The notes beneath the pieces were generated by a model. The model was not told where the DNA came from, ran no database searches, and saw nothing but the letters and a program-made list of their open reading frames with translations. This document shows positions 9,481 through 17,356 of a stretch of 64,000 nucleotides of DNA, piece after piece. Position numbers and translations under genes: made by a program. How positions within the stretch are numbered: position 1 is the stretch's first letter; each line of letters opens with the position of its first letter. Source of the stretch: Pseudomonas bubulae (GTDB lineage Bacteria; Pseudomonadota; Gammaproteobacteria; Pseudomonadales; Pseudomonadaceae); contig NZ_UYJA01000001.1 of assembly GCF_900618535.1 (NCBI RefSeq), positions 434,001-498,000 on the forward strand, in the 5' to 3' direction.

Positions 9481-9506
9481 AGCCCTGCCTGTGCAGGGCT
9501 TTTTTA
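9481..9506 (+). terminator. Intrinsic terminator of the MvaT-family gene
   Basis: AGCCCTGC and GCAGGGCT form a perfect stem with a four-base loop, followed by six T residues. Confidence 0.92.
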
Positions 9507-10004
9507 TCCGCACAACTTTTAAAGCTGTTTAACTAAAAGGTTCAACTTGATTCAACTTTGCTTAATCTTGGGCGGATGTTTAATGCACCACATGAAGGTG
9601 CCAGGCAGAAAAGGCACTGCCCGCTTCCGTCGTTGAATATGCCTGCATCAATAACTGCCCCGCCCGTGCGCCAACACTCAACTGACTACGGCTAAAACAG
9701 TAATACCGAGTAGGAATTATCCTGTTGTGACATCCATGCGTCCAAAAGACCGTGAACACGCCGGCGCTTCACAATTTTTTCACATCGCGGGTCACAGGAT
9801 AGAGGCTGCTAAAGGACTAGCGCCCCATGCCCGCTTCGGCGGGCTTCTTTTTGCCCGTGATTTGCCCCGCAACCCAACTGCCTCCCTGCCGCAGACCGCT
9901 TGCGCCCTGAAAACGGGTTTGGCGCCAGACGTCACATTCCGTATCATTCGCCCATCACGCTCAACGTAGCGACCGATCACCTATGCATTATTTTCGGAGG
10001 GTTC
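9507..10004. other. Intergenic stretch with no protein gene; possible small RNA
   Basis: About 500 bases between the MvaT-family gene and gloA. Small frames here lack recognisable start signals or family features. Several GGA motifs (near 9713, 9798 and 9813) lie ahead of an orphan hairpin terminator at 9829-9852 that does not serve an annotated gene. This could be the 3' end of an unannotated small RNA, or an attenuator in the gloA leader. I cannot identify a known RNA. Confidence 0.3.
9829..9852 (+). terminator. Orphan intrinsic terminator upstream of gloA
   Basis: GCCCGC and GCGGGC pair around a stable TTCG tetraloop and are followed by TTCTTTTT. There is no gene immediately upstream, so it marks either a small RNA end or premature termination of a gloA leader transcript. 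Confidence 0.7.
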
Positions 10005-10526
10005 ATGAGCCTGCAAGACCTGAACAACATTCCCGGCGTCACTGCTTCCCCGGATAGCGCTACGCACAACTTCGTTTTCAACCACACCATGCTGCGCGTC
10101 AAGAACATCGAGAAATCCCTGGATTTCTATACCCGCGTCCTGGGTTTCTCGCTGGTTGAGAAGCGCGACTTCCCTGAAGCCGAGTTCAGCCTGTACTTTC
10201 TGGCCCTGGTGGACAAGGCGCAGATCCCGGCAGACGACGCAGCCCGTACACTGTGGATGAAGTCCATCCCCGGCATCCTGGAGCTGACCCATAACCACGG
10301 TTCAGAAACCGATGACAGCGTGGTCTACCACAACGGCAACACCGACCCGCGCGGCTTTGGCCATATCTGCATTTCGGTACCGGATATTCGTGCTGCCTGC
10401 GAGCGCTTTGAAGCTCTGAATGTGGACTTCCAGAAGCGCCTGAACGATGGGCGCATGAAATCCCTGGCATTCGTCAAGGACCCGGACGGTTACTGGGTCG
10501 AAATCATCCAGCCACAACCGATGTAA
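10005..10526 (+). CDS. gloA: Lactoylglutathione lyase (glyoxalase I)
   Basis: Isomerises the methylglyoxal-glutathione hemithioacetal to S-lactoylglutathione. The 173 residues match the longer eukaryote-like type, with HTMLRVKNIEKSLDFYTRVLG, FSLYFLAL and DPDGYWVEIIQP. Metal ligand candidates are His in FNHTML, Glu in ILELTHN, His in RGFGHICISV and the final Glu in WVEI. The first ligand is His where the human enzyme has Gln. Start at ATG 10005, preceded by GGAGG at 9996. It is convergent with ahpF across a shared terminator. Confidence 0.95.
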   Translation: MSLQDLNNIPGVTASPDSATHNFVFNHTMLRVKNIEKSLDFYTRVLGFSLVEKRDFPEAEFSLYFLALVDKAQIPADDAARTLWMKSIPGILELTHNHGSETDDSVVYHNGNTDPRGFGHICISVPDIRAACERFEALNVDFQKRLNDGRMKSLAFVKDPDGYWVEIIQPQPM

Positions 10527-10542
10527 AAATCGAACGAAAAAA

Positions 10543-10568
10543 AACCCCATGACTGCTCATGGGGTTTT
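10543..10568. terminator. Bidirectional terminator between gloA and ahpF
   Basis: CCCCATGA and TCATGGGG pair with a four-base loop and are flanked by an A-run on the left and a T-run on the right, so the hairpin can end transcripts from both convergent genes. Confidence 0.9.
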
Positions 10569-10582
10569 TTGTTTGCGCCCGG

Positions 10583-12145
10583 TTATTCCGGCGCTGAAGA
10601 ACGGATCAAGTGATCAAAGGCACTCAGTGAGGCTTTGGCGCCCTCGCCCACTGCAATCACGATCTGCTTGTATGGCACGGTGGTCACGTCACCGGCGGCA
10701 AAAATGCCGGGGATCGAGGTTTCACCGCGGGCATCGACAACGATCTCGCCGCGGGGCGAAAGCTCGACAGTACCCTTGAGCCAGTCAGTGTTTGGCAACA
10801 GGCCGATCTGTACAAAGATCCCTTCCAGTTCGACCGTATGAACTTCACCGGACTGACGATCCTTGTAGCGCAGGCCGTTCACTTTCTGGCCGTCACCGGT
10901 GACCTCGGTGGTCTGTGCATTGGTGATGACCTTCACGTTAGGCAAACTGTGCAGCTTGCGTTGCAACACGGCATCGGCACGCAGCTTGGTATCGAACTCC
11001 AGCAGGGTGACATGCGCCACAATACCCGCCAGGTCAATGGCTGCTTCGACACCAGAGTTGCCGCCGCCGATTACCGCGACGCGCTTGCCCTTGAACAGCG
11101 GACCGTCGCAGTGCGGGCAGTAAGCCACGCCACGGCTACGGTATTCCTGCTCGCCGGGCACGTTCATTTCACGCCAGCGCGCACCGGTGGCCAGAATTAC
11201 GGTCTTGGCCTTGAGCGAAGCGCCGCTGGCAAACTTCACCTCGTGCAACTCACCTGCCTTGCCGGCAATCAGCTTGTCGGCACGCTGCAGGTTCATGATA
11301 TCGACGTCGTATTGCTTGACGTGCTCCTCAAGTGCAGTGGCGAGCTTGGGCCCTTCAGTTTCCTGAACCGAGATAAAGTTCTCGATGGCCATGGTGTCCA
11401 GCACCTGACCGCCGAAGCGCTCGGCAGCCACACCAGTACGGATGCCTTTGCGGGCAGCATAGATCGCCGCGGCAGCACCGGCCGGGCCGCCGCCGATCAC
11501 CAGCACGTCAAAAGCTTCCTTGGCGCTGATTTTTTCGGCCTGACGCTCAATTGCACTGGTGTCCAGCTTGCCCAGAATCTCTTCCAGGCCCATGCGGCCC
11601 TGACCAAAGTTGACACCGTTAAGGTAAACGCTGGGTACCGCCATCACTTGACGCTCGGTCACTTCGTCCTGGAACAGGGCACCGTCAATCGCCACATGGT
11701 GAATATTCGGGTTAAGCACTGCCATCAGGTTCAGCGCCTGCACAACGTCAGGGCAGTTCTGGCAGGACAGCGAGAAATAGGTCTCGAAGTTGAACTCGCC
11801 TTTAAGGGAGCGAATCTGTTCAATTGCTTCGGCACTGGCTTTCGATGGGTGGCCGCCTACTTGCAGCAAGGCCAACACCAGCGAAGTAAATTCGTGGCCC
11901 ATCGGAATGCCTGCAAAACGCAGGCTGATATCGCCGCCTGGGCGGTTCAGCGAAAACGAAGGCTTGCGCACATCGTTACCGTTATCCAGCAGGGTGATCA
12001 TGCTGGAAAGGCTGGCGATTTCTTTTAACAGGTCATGCATTTCACGGGATTTCGCACCGTCGTCGAGAGAGGCAACAATCTCGATCGGCTGCGTGACCCG
12101 CTCCAGGTATGACTTCAACTGAGCTTTTAGATTGGCGTCCAACAT
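10583..12145 (-). CDS. ahpF: Alkyl hydroperoxide reductase subunit F
   Basis: Flavoprotein disulfide reductase that recharges AhpC using NAD(P)H. At 520 residues it is the normal size. The N-terminal double-thioredoxin-fold domain has the CQNC dithiol (near residue 130). The thioredoxin-reductase-like body has a FAD-binding [10 protein letters not shown], the active CPHC dithiol near residue 345, and a second nucleotide-binding [10 protein letters not shown]. It lies downstream of ahpC on the same strand, with a hairpin terminator in the 127-base gap, so ahpF is probably expressed at a lower level by read-through. Confidence 0.97.
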   Translation of the reverse strand: MLDANLKAQLKSYLERVTQPIEIVASLDDGAKSREMHDLLKEIASLSSMITLLDNGNDVRKPSFSLNRPGGDISLRFAGIPMGHEFTSLVLALLQVGGHPSKASAEAIEQIRSLKGEFNFETYFSLSCQNCPDVVQALNLMAVLNPNIHHVAIDGALFQDEVTERQVMAVPSVYLNGVNFGQGRMGLEEILGKLDTSAIERQAEKISAKEAFDVLVIGGGPAGAAAAIYAARKGIRTGVAAERFGGQVLDTMAIENFISVQETEGPKLATALEEHVKQYDVDIMNLQRADKLIAGKAGELHEVKFASGASLKAKTVILATGARWREMNVPGEQEYRSRGVAYCPHCDGPLFKGKRVAVIGGGNSGVEAAIDLAGIVAHVTLLEFDTKLRADAVLQRKLHSLPNVKVITNAQTTEVTGDGQKVNGLRYKDRQSGEVHTVELEGIFVQIGLLPNTDWLKGTVELSPRGEIVVDARGETSIPGIFAAGDVTTVPYKQIVIAVGEGAKASLSAFDHLIRSSAPE

Positions 12146-12180
12146 ACGGGCGATCTCCTTTGAACATGAATTTTTTACAA

Positions 12181-12215
12181 AAAAACGCCCGAGCGAATCT
12201 CGCCCGGGCGTTTTG
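12181..12215 (-). terminator. Terminator/attenuator between ahpC and ahpF
   Basis: Read on the minus strand after the ahpC stop, AAAACGCCCGGGCGA and TCGCTCGGGCGTTTT form a long stem with one mismatch and end in a T-run. Its position inside the ahpC-ahpF unit suggests partial termination that keeps AhpC in excess. Confidence 0.8.
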
Positions 12216-12272
12216 AGGGCGATGCGGCTTACAACTCAGGTGCGGATCACCGCCCTTGGCTGGTTCACGGCC

Positions 12273-12836
12273 TTAGATCTTGCCAACCAGGTCCAGCGAT
12301 GGAGCCAAGGTGGACTCACCTTCTTTCCATTTGGCAGGGCACACTTCGCCCGGGTGAGCAGCAACGTACTGAGCAGCCTTGATTTTGCGCAGCAGCTCGG
12401 AAGCGTCACGGCCAACACCGCCATCGTTCAGCTCGACGATCTTGATCTGACCTTCAGGGTTGATCACGAAAGTGCCGCGGTCAGCCAGGCCTGCTTCTTC
12501 GATCAGTACGTCGAAGTTGCGGGAGATGGTCAGCGTAGGGTCGCCGATCATGGTGTACTGGATTTTGCCGATGGCTGGCGAAGTGTTGTGCCAGGCAGCG
12601 TGGGCAAAGTGGGTGTCAGTCGACACGCTGTAGATTTCCACGCCGAGTTTTTTGAACTCTTCGTAGTTGTCAGCCAGGTCTTCCAGTTCGGTTGGGCAAA
12701 CGAAGGTGAAGTCGGCCGGGTAGAAGAACACCACCGACCACTTGCCTTTCAGGTCAGCGTCCGACACTTCCACGAAGCTGCCGTTTTTGTAGGCAGTTGC
12801 TTTGAATGGTTTAACTTGGCTGTTGATGATAGGCAT
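12273..12836 (-). CDS. ahpC: Alkyl hydroperoxide reductase subunit C (typical 2-Cys peroxiredoxin)
   Basis: Cytosolic peroxidase for H2O2 and organic hydroperoxides, 187 residues. The peroxidatic Cys lies in [17 protein letters not shown] and the resolving Cys in [10 protein letters not shown], as in the AhpC/Prx1 group. The start is [16 protein letters not shown], typical of the family, with GGAGAG on the minus strand about 8 bases before ATG. A possible OxyR site lies upstream at 12937-12960. Confidence 0.97.
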   Translation of the reverse strand: MPIINSQVKPFKATAYKNGSFVEVSDADLKGKWSVVFFYPADFTFVCPTELEDLADNYEEFKKLGVEIYSVSTDTHFAHAAWHNTSPAIGKIQYTMIGDPTLTISRNFDVLIEEAGLADRGTFVINPEGQIKIVELNDGGVGRDASELLRKIKAAQYVAAHPGEVCPAKWKEGESTLAPSLDLVGKI

Positions 12837-12936
12837 CGTTGACTCTCCGTCAGGGTTGAAAAGTTGATGGGGTGAATCCTAACAACACATTTCGTATCTG
12901 GCTCATTGGCAAAGCTGATGCTGACGATTGGTTTTA

Positions 12937-12960
12937 GCTATCAGGCGTACCTATAAATAG
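12937..12960 (-). promoter_or_regulatory. Candidate OxyR-type operator upstream of ahpC
   Basis: The segment contains GCTATCAGG and CCTATAAATAG, giving ATAG/CTAT half-site elements spaced about one turn apart. OxyR control of ahpC is well established in Pseudomonas. The match here is partial and the assignment is inference. Confidence 0.4.
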
Positions 12961-13008
12961 CCGAAAACTAAATATGATCCACCTGAACAGGTTTCAACTT
13001 GATGTCGA

Positions 13009-13947
13009 TCAGTTGCCGATGTTTTTTTGCGCGGTGATGCTCATCCCGGTAAACGGGGTGGCTTCAACATAGCGCATGGCTGACTTTATGTCTTTCCAGC
13101 CGACGTAATTCATCAGTGACTTCAAGTCCCAGCCACTTTGATGGGCCCATGTCGCAAAACCGCGACGCAGGGAGTGACTGGTGTATTGCTCGGCCGCAAT
13201 GCCCGCACGCTCCAGCGCCTGGCGCAGCAACGGGATCACACTGTTGGCGTGCAAGCCCTCCTCCCCCAGGTTGCCCCAGCGATCGATTCCGCGGAACACC
13301 GGGCCGCGGACCAACGCCGCGGTATTGAGCCATTCGATGTAGGCGCGCACCGGGCACAGTCGCAGCAGGGCCGGGGTCTGAAAGGTTTTGCCGAGGTTGT
13401 CGCGGTCACTTTTGCTGCGTGGCAGATACAAGGTAATGCCTGCCCCCTCTACAGCCTGTACATGCTCGACTTGCAGGCGGCATAACTCATCACTGCGGAA
13501 TCCGCGCCAGAAGCCGAGCAGGATCAGGGCGGCGTCACGCCTTGCGCGCAGCAGCCCCAGCTGATCACCACTGGCTTGCGCCGCCAGGGCCTCAGCCTCC
13601 AACCACTCGACCACCTGCTCAAGATGCTGCAATTGCAGCGGTGCCGCCTGCTTCTCCTGCACGGGATGCAGTGCCCGAATGCCCTTGAATACCTTGCGCA
13701 CCATCGGCGCCTTGGTCGGGTCGGCAAACCCCTGACTGTTGTGCCACTGGGCAATCGCTGACAGGCGCAGCTTGAGGGTGTTGATCGACAATTGCCCGGC
13801 ATGAGCCACCAGATAACGCGCCACGCTATCGCTGGTGGCCGGCAGAAACCCGCCCCAGGTCACTTCGAAGTGCTCAATGGCCACCCGATAACTGCGGCGG
13901 GTGTTGTCGCGGGTCGCGGCGTTCAGGTAGCGATCCAGCTCGCTCAT
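13009..13947 (-). CDS. Tyrosine recombinase / site-specific integrase
   Basis: A 312-residue phage-integrase-family recombinase. The N-terminal SAM-like core-binding domain (about 1-95) starts SELDRYLNAATRDNTRRSYRVAIEHFE. The catalytic domain shows the first Arg in GFWRGFRSDELCRL, the H-x-x-R pair in TSHSLRRGFATWAH, a Trp at the His/Trp position in YVGWKDIKSAMRY and the nucleophilic Tyr in AMRYVEA, so it looks intact. It is divergent from a KfrA-like gene, with two palindromes between them. No phage, transposase or tRNA gene is nearby, so it looks like a resident domesticated recombinase or a very small element. It is not XerC or XerD by sequence character or context. Confidence 0.9.
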   Translation of the reverse strand: MSELDRYLNAATRDNTRRSYRVAIEHFEVTWGGFLPATSDSVARYLVAHAGQLSINTLKLRLSAIAQWHNSQGFADPTKAPMVRKVFKGIRALHPVQEKQAAPLQLQHLEQVVEWLEAEALAAQASGDQLGLLRARRDAALILLGFWRGFRSDELCRLQVEHVQAVEGAGITLYLPRSKSDRDNLGKTFQTPALLRLCPVRAYIEWLNTAALVRGPVFRGIDRWGNLGEEGLHANSVIPLLRQALERAGIAAEQYTSHSLRRGFATWAHQSGWDLKSLMNYVGWKDIKSAMRYVEATPFTGMSITAQKNIGN

Positions 13948-14008
13948 GGGCAGTTCTCTTGTGTGGCGTACCGAAAACAGGCCTTAAAAGCAGTTTCAAG
14001 GCTCTGGC

Positions 14009-14033
14009 ACGGGATAATACCAGTATATCCCGT
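14009..14033. repeat. Perfect inverted repeat (8-base arms, 9-base spacer) by the recombinase start
   Basis: ACGGGATA and TATCCCGT flank ATACCAGTA. It lies about 60 bases upstream of the recombinase ATG. The geometry could suit either a dimeric repressor operator or a tyrosine-recombinase core site, where inverted arms bracket a short crossover region. Confidence 0.5.
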
Positions 14034-14075
14034 CTTATTTTTCATTAAATAACATCAATAAAATGTGCTAATCTA

Positions 14076-14098
14076 GTATGTAATTACATGATACATAC
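14076..14098. promoter_or_regulatory. Inverted repeat upstream of the KfrA-like gene (7-base arms, 9-base spacer)
   Basis: GTATGTA and TACATAC flank ATTACATGA; the interior GTAATTAC is itself palindromic and another TACAT-like element follows at about 14103. It sits just ahead of the Shine-Dalgarno of the KfrA-like gene in an unusually AT-rich stretch, the expected place for autoregulation, as known for plasmid KfrA. Confidence 0.5.
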
Positions 14099-14125
14099 CA
14101 CAGTACATAATCGTAGGAGATGACC

Positions 14126-15133
14126 ATGGCCCGTGGCGGCGTAAACAAGGCAGTGGTGCAAATTGCACGCACCGCGATCCTGGCTCGAGGCGAACACCCG
14201 AGCATTGATGCGGTACGTATCGAGATGGGCAATACCGGGTCGAAAACCACGATCCATCGCTATCTAAAGGAACTGGACGAAGTTGATTCGCGCCGTGGCG
14301 TGCCTCGTGAGCAAATCGATGATGAGCTGACTGAGCTGGTTGCCCGCCTCGCCCAGCGCCTGCAGGAGCAGGCACAAGAGCCCATTGACCGGGCTCAGGC
14401 GCATTACGAACAGCTCAAAGTGCAACTGCAGGCGCAGTTGAACGAAGCACAGGACGCTCGGGCACAGCTTGAGCAGCAACTGGAGATTCAGGGCACAGCA
14501 CTGCAGCAGGAAAGCGCCAGTCTCGACGCCACCCGCTCCATGCTGCAAACCGAGCAGACCCGCAATGCCGCCCTGAACCAGGCGTGCAGCGACTTTGACC
14601 TGCGCCTCAAGGACCGTGACGAGCAGATTCGCTCGCTGGAAGAGAAGCACCTGCATGCCCGCGATGCGCTGGAGCACTATCGCAGCGCGACCAAGGAACA
14701 GCGCGAGCAGGATCAGCGCCGTCATGAAGGCCAGTTGCAGCAGGTGCAAATGGAACTGCGTCAGGCCCAGCAAAGTGCATTGGTACGCCAGGATGAAATC
14801 ACCCAACTGCATCGCGACAATGAGCGCGTACTGAGCGAGAGCCGCGCACTGGGCAAGGAACTGAATCAGGCCAATGACCTGCAGCACAAGCTGGGCAACC
14901 AGAATACGCAGCTCAACACCCAACTCAGTCAACTGCAAAGTGAACGCACCCTGCTTCAAGAGCGCCTGCGCGTAGCCACGCAGGAAAGTGAAGGCTTGAA
15001 ACAGGCCCACGCACAGATCCAGGAAAGCCAGGCAGCCCTTTCCTTGCGCGCCATAAAGGCTGAAACCGCACTGGAAAGCCTGCAGGAGCTAAAGAAGGAT
15101 GCTGAACAAAGCGTGCTCACCAAAGACCAGTAG
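14126..15133 (+). CDS. KfrA-like DNA-binding protein with a long coiled coil
   Basis: About 335 residues. The N-terminal domain (about 1-100; ARGGVNKAVVQIARTAILARGEHPSIDAVRIEMG, then GSKTTIHRYLKEL) matches the KfrA N-terminal helix-turn-helix region of plasmid replication/partition regulators. The rest (about 100-330) is an almost uninterrupted Gln/Glu/Leu-rich coiled coil. ATG 14126 is preferred to ATG 14120 because AGGAG ends at 14119 and needs spacing. Plasmid KfrA is an autorepressor and filament-forming nucleoid-associated protein; here the gene is chromosomal and divergent from a tyrosine recombinase, so a role in organising DNA for recombination or regulating the recombinase is inference. 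Confidence 0.82.
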   Translation: MARGGVNKAVVQIARTAILARGEHPSIDAVRIEMGNTGSKTTIHRYLKELDEVDSRRGVPREQIDDELTELVARLAQRLQEQAQEPIDRAQAHYEQLKVQLQAQLNEAQDARAQLEQQLEIQGTALQQESASLDATRSMLQTEQTRNAALNQACSDFDLRLKDRDEQIRSLEEKHLHARDALEHYRSATKEQREQDQRRHEGQLQQVQMELRQAQQSALVRQDEITQLHRDNERVLSESRALGKELNQANDLQHKLGNQNTQLNTQLSQLQSERTLLQERLRVATQESEGLKQAHAQIQESQAALSLRAIKAETALESLQELKKDAEQSVLTKDQ

Positions 15134-15250
15134 AACTACCTGACTCGATCCAGGCCCGCTCCCGCAAAAGCTGAATAGACACCCCCGTCTTCGTTCAGCA
15201 ACCGTTCAGCAAATGCAATCGATTCTTGTTTGGCAATACGTATCAGTATG

Positions 15251-15280
15251 TTACAAATTAGCACCCTAACTAATTTGTGA
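15251..15280. promoter_or_regulatory. Inverted repeat just upstream of efeU
   Basis: ACAAATTAG at 15253-15261 and CTAATTTGT at 15270-15278 form a perfect nine-base inverted repeat with an eight-base spacer, ending 16 bases before the efeU ATG. It could be an operator, or a leader hairpin. It does not match the classical Fur box (GATAATGATAATCATTATC), so the regulator is unclear. Confidence 0.45.
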
Positions 15281-15294
15281 CGCGGTAGCCCACC

Positions 15295-16137
15295 ATGCTG
15301 GTTCCATTTCTGATCATGCTGCGCGAAGGGATTGAGGCCGCACTTATCGTCGGCATCATTGCCAGTTATCTCAAGCAAACAGGCCGCGGGCAGTGGATGC
15401 CCGCCGTATGGGTCGGGGTGTTTCTGGCCGCCGCCCTGTCTTTGCTGGTGGGCGGCGGGCTGGAGTTGATGAGCGCCGAGTTCCCGCAAAAACAGCAAGA
15501 ACTGTTCGAAGGCATCGTCGGCCTCATTGCCGTGGGCATTCTCAGCTCAATGGTATTATGGATGCGCAAGGTCGCGCGCTCGATCAAGCATTCGCTGCAC
15601 ACCTCCCTCGATCACGCCCTCGCCGGCTCCCGGCATCAAGTCACGGCACTGATTGCCATGGTCTTTTTTGCCGTCGCCCGGGAAGGGCTTGAAACCGTAT
15701 TTTTCCTGTTAGCCGTCTTCCAGCAAAGCGAAGGCCCCGCCGCACCCCTGGGCGCCCTGCTCGGCCTGCTGCTGGCCATCGGCGTCGGCTTTGCCATTTA
15801 CAGCGGCAGCATGCGCCTGAACCTGGGGCTGTTTTTCCGCTGGACCGGCCTGTTTATTCTGGTGGTCGCTGCGGGCATCCTGGCCAACTCGGTACAGGCC
15901 CTGCACGAGGCAGGCCTGTGGAACCACTGGCAAGACGTGGTCTTTGATATCAGCGCCCACTTGCCGATGGATGGCCCGCTAGGCTCCGTACTGGCTGGCA
16001 TGTTCGGCTATCAGGACGCCCCCACCGTCAGCGTGCTCGGTGCGTATGTGATTTATCTGGTCGTCACGCTGGTGATGTTCTTTCGCCCGCCGGCGCCCGC
16101 CAAAACCGCACACCCTTCTTCAGTAACAAACCCATAA
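15295..16137 (+). CDS. efeU: Ferrous iron permease EfeU (Ftr1/OFeT family)
   Basis: Inner-membrane iron permease, 280 residues and about seven transmembrane helices. Both copies of the iron-binding REGxE motif are present: MLREGIEAALIVG near the N-terminus and FAVAREGLETVFFLL near residue 128. First gene of an efeUOB operon; the efeO start follows its stop by only eight bases. In the known Efe system EfeU imports iron delivered from the periplasm by EfeO/EfeB. Complete; E. coli K-12 carries a frameshift in the equivalent gene, which is not the case here. Confidence 0.95.
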   Translation: MLVPFLIMLREGIEAALIVGIIASYLKQTGRGQWMPAVWVGVFLAAALSLLVGGGLELMSAEFPQKQQELFEGIVGLIAVGILSSMVLWMRKVARSIKHSLHTSLDHALAGSRHQVTALIAMVFFAVAREGLETVFFLLAVFQQSEGPAAPLGALLGLLLAIGVGFAIYSGSMRLNLGLFFRWTGLFILVVAAGILANSVQALHEAGLWNHWQDVVFDISAHLPMDGPLGSVLAGMFGYQDAPTVSVLGAYVIYLVVTLVMFFRPPAPAKTAHPSSVTNP

Positions 16138-16145
16138 GGTCAAGC

Positions 16146-17339
16146 ATGCCAACCCCTGCAAGCGGTACACCCCCACGCGCCCTGCGCTGGGCGGTGGCCG
16201 GCTCGGTGATCGTGATGATCGCAGCCGGCGGGTTGTTCTACTACGCCTCGCAACTGGCCGCGGCCAAGCGCAAGGCTCACGGCACTGAAATAACCGTGAC
16301 CATCCACCCGCATAGCTGCGAACCCGACGCCCTGACTGTACCGGCCGGCTTCAACAGCTTTCGCATTATCAATGCCTCCGAGCGCGCGGTGGAGTGGGAA
16401 ATTCTCGACGGCGTGCTGGTGGTCGAAGAGCGGGAAAACATTGCCCCGGGCCTGAGCCAGGTGATCAACGCGACACTCGCTCCCGGCGATTACGCCATCA
16501 CCTGCGGTCTGCTCAGCAACCCCCGCGGCACCCTGCATGTGACGCCCACTGCAGCGTCCGAAGCCAGCGCCAATGCCAGGCCTACGATGGTGGCCTTTGT
16601 TGGGCCGTTGTCAGAGTTTCGGGTTTACCTGAGCCAACAGGGCAGCGCCCTGACCAGGGCTGTCGATGCCCTGTCGCAAGCCATTAGCGCCGGTGATCTG
16701 GAACAGGCGCAGGCTCTGTATACCCCCGCACGCGAGGCCTATCAACGCCTGGCGCCGGCAGCGCAACGCCTTGCCGAGCTGGACAACGCCATCAATGCTC
16801 GCGCCGACTATTTCGAAAAGCGCGAGCAGGATCCGGGGTTTACCGGTTTCCACCGCCTGGAATACGGCCTGTTTGACCAGCGCAGCACTCAAGGCCTGGC
16901 GCCGATTGTCCAGCAGCTGCAAGCCAATAGCCTGCTGCTCAAGCAACAGTTGCTTGCCCAATCGTTGCCCCCCGAACAACTGGTCAGCATCGTCGCCCGC
17001 ACCCTGCACAACCTGGCGGATAACCGCGCCAACAGCGGCGAAGAGGAGCGCTACAGCCATATTGACCTCAATGGCTTTGCCGCCAACCTTGAGGCTGCGC
17101 ACAAAGTGGTTGATCTGCTGCGCCCTTTGCTGCTCAAGAAAAATGCCGACCTGCTGCACACCATAGACGGTGCCAGCAGCGCGCTGGATGCCGAACTCAA
17201 TGGCCTGAAAACCCCGCAGGGCTACCGCACCTACGACACCGTCAGCGCCCCGCAGCGCCAACAAATCAGCAACAAGGCCAAGGTTATGGCCGATGCACTC
17301 GATGGAATCGATCCCGCCCTCGGCCTTAGCGGCCTGTAA
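16146..17339 (+). CDS. efeO: EfeO: periplasmic cupredoxin plus M75 imelysin-domain protein
   Basis: Periplasmic partner of EfeU, 397 residues. An N-terminal membrane/signal segment (about 14-38) precedes a cupredoxin-like domain (about 45-130; TVTIHPHSCEPDALTVPAGFNSFRI and a Cys in DYAITCGLL, Cu/Fe ligand candidates). The C-terminal M75 imelysin domain (about 145-395) has the HxxE metal motif in GFHRLEYGLF and the EERYSHIDL segment. Longer than E. coli EfeO but of the same architecture. Lies between efeU and efeB with short gaps. Confidence 0.94.
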   Translation: MPTPASGTPPRALRWAVAGSVIVMIAAGGLFYYASQLAAAKRKAHGTEITVTIHPHSCEPDALTVPAGFNSFRIINASERAVEWEILDGVLVVEERENIAPGLSQVINATLAPGDYAITCGLLSNPRGTLHVTPTAASEASANARPTMVAFVGPLSEFRVYLSQQGSALTRAVDALSQAISAGDLEQAQALYTPAREAYQRLAPAAQRLAELDNAINARADYFEKREQDPGFTGFHRLEYGLFDQRSTQGLAPIVQQLQANSLLLKQQLLAQSLPPEQLVSIVARTLHNLADNRANSGEEERYSHIDLNGFAANLEAAHKVVDLLRPLLLKKNADLLHTIDGASSALDAELNGLKTPQGYRTYDTVSAPQRQQISNKAKVMADALDGIDPALGLSGL

Positions 17340-17356
17340 TTGCAGACGAGACGTAC

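Noticed and set aside
9727..9969. Small frame of 80 residues upstream of gloA
   Set aside because: No start signal, spans an intrinsic terminator and shows no protein-like composition.
10838..12028. Plus-strand frame of 396 residues opposite ahpF
   Set aside because: Antisense shadow of ahpF; no ribosome site or protein features.
13009..13947. The recombinase as XerC or XerD
   Set aside because: XerC/D neighbours are absent, the N-terminal region differs, and it is divergent from a KfrA-like gene, so it is a separate integrase.
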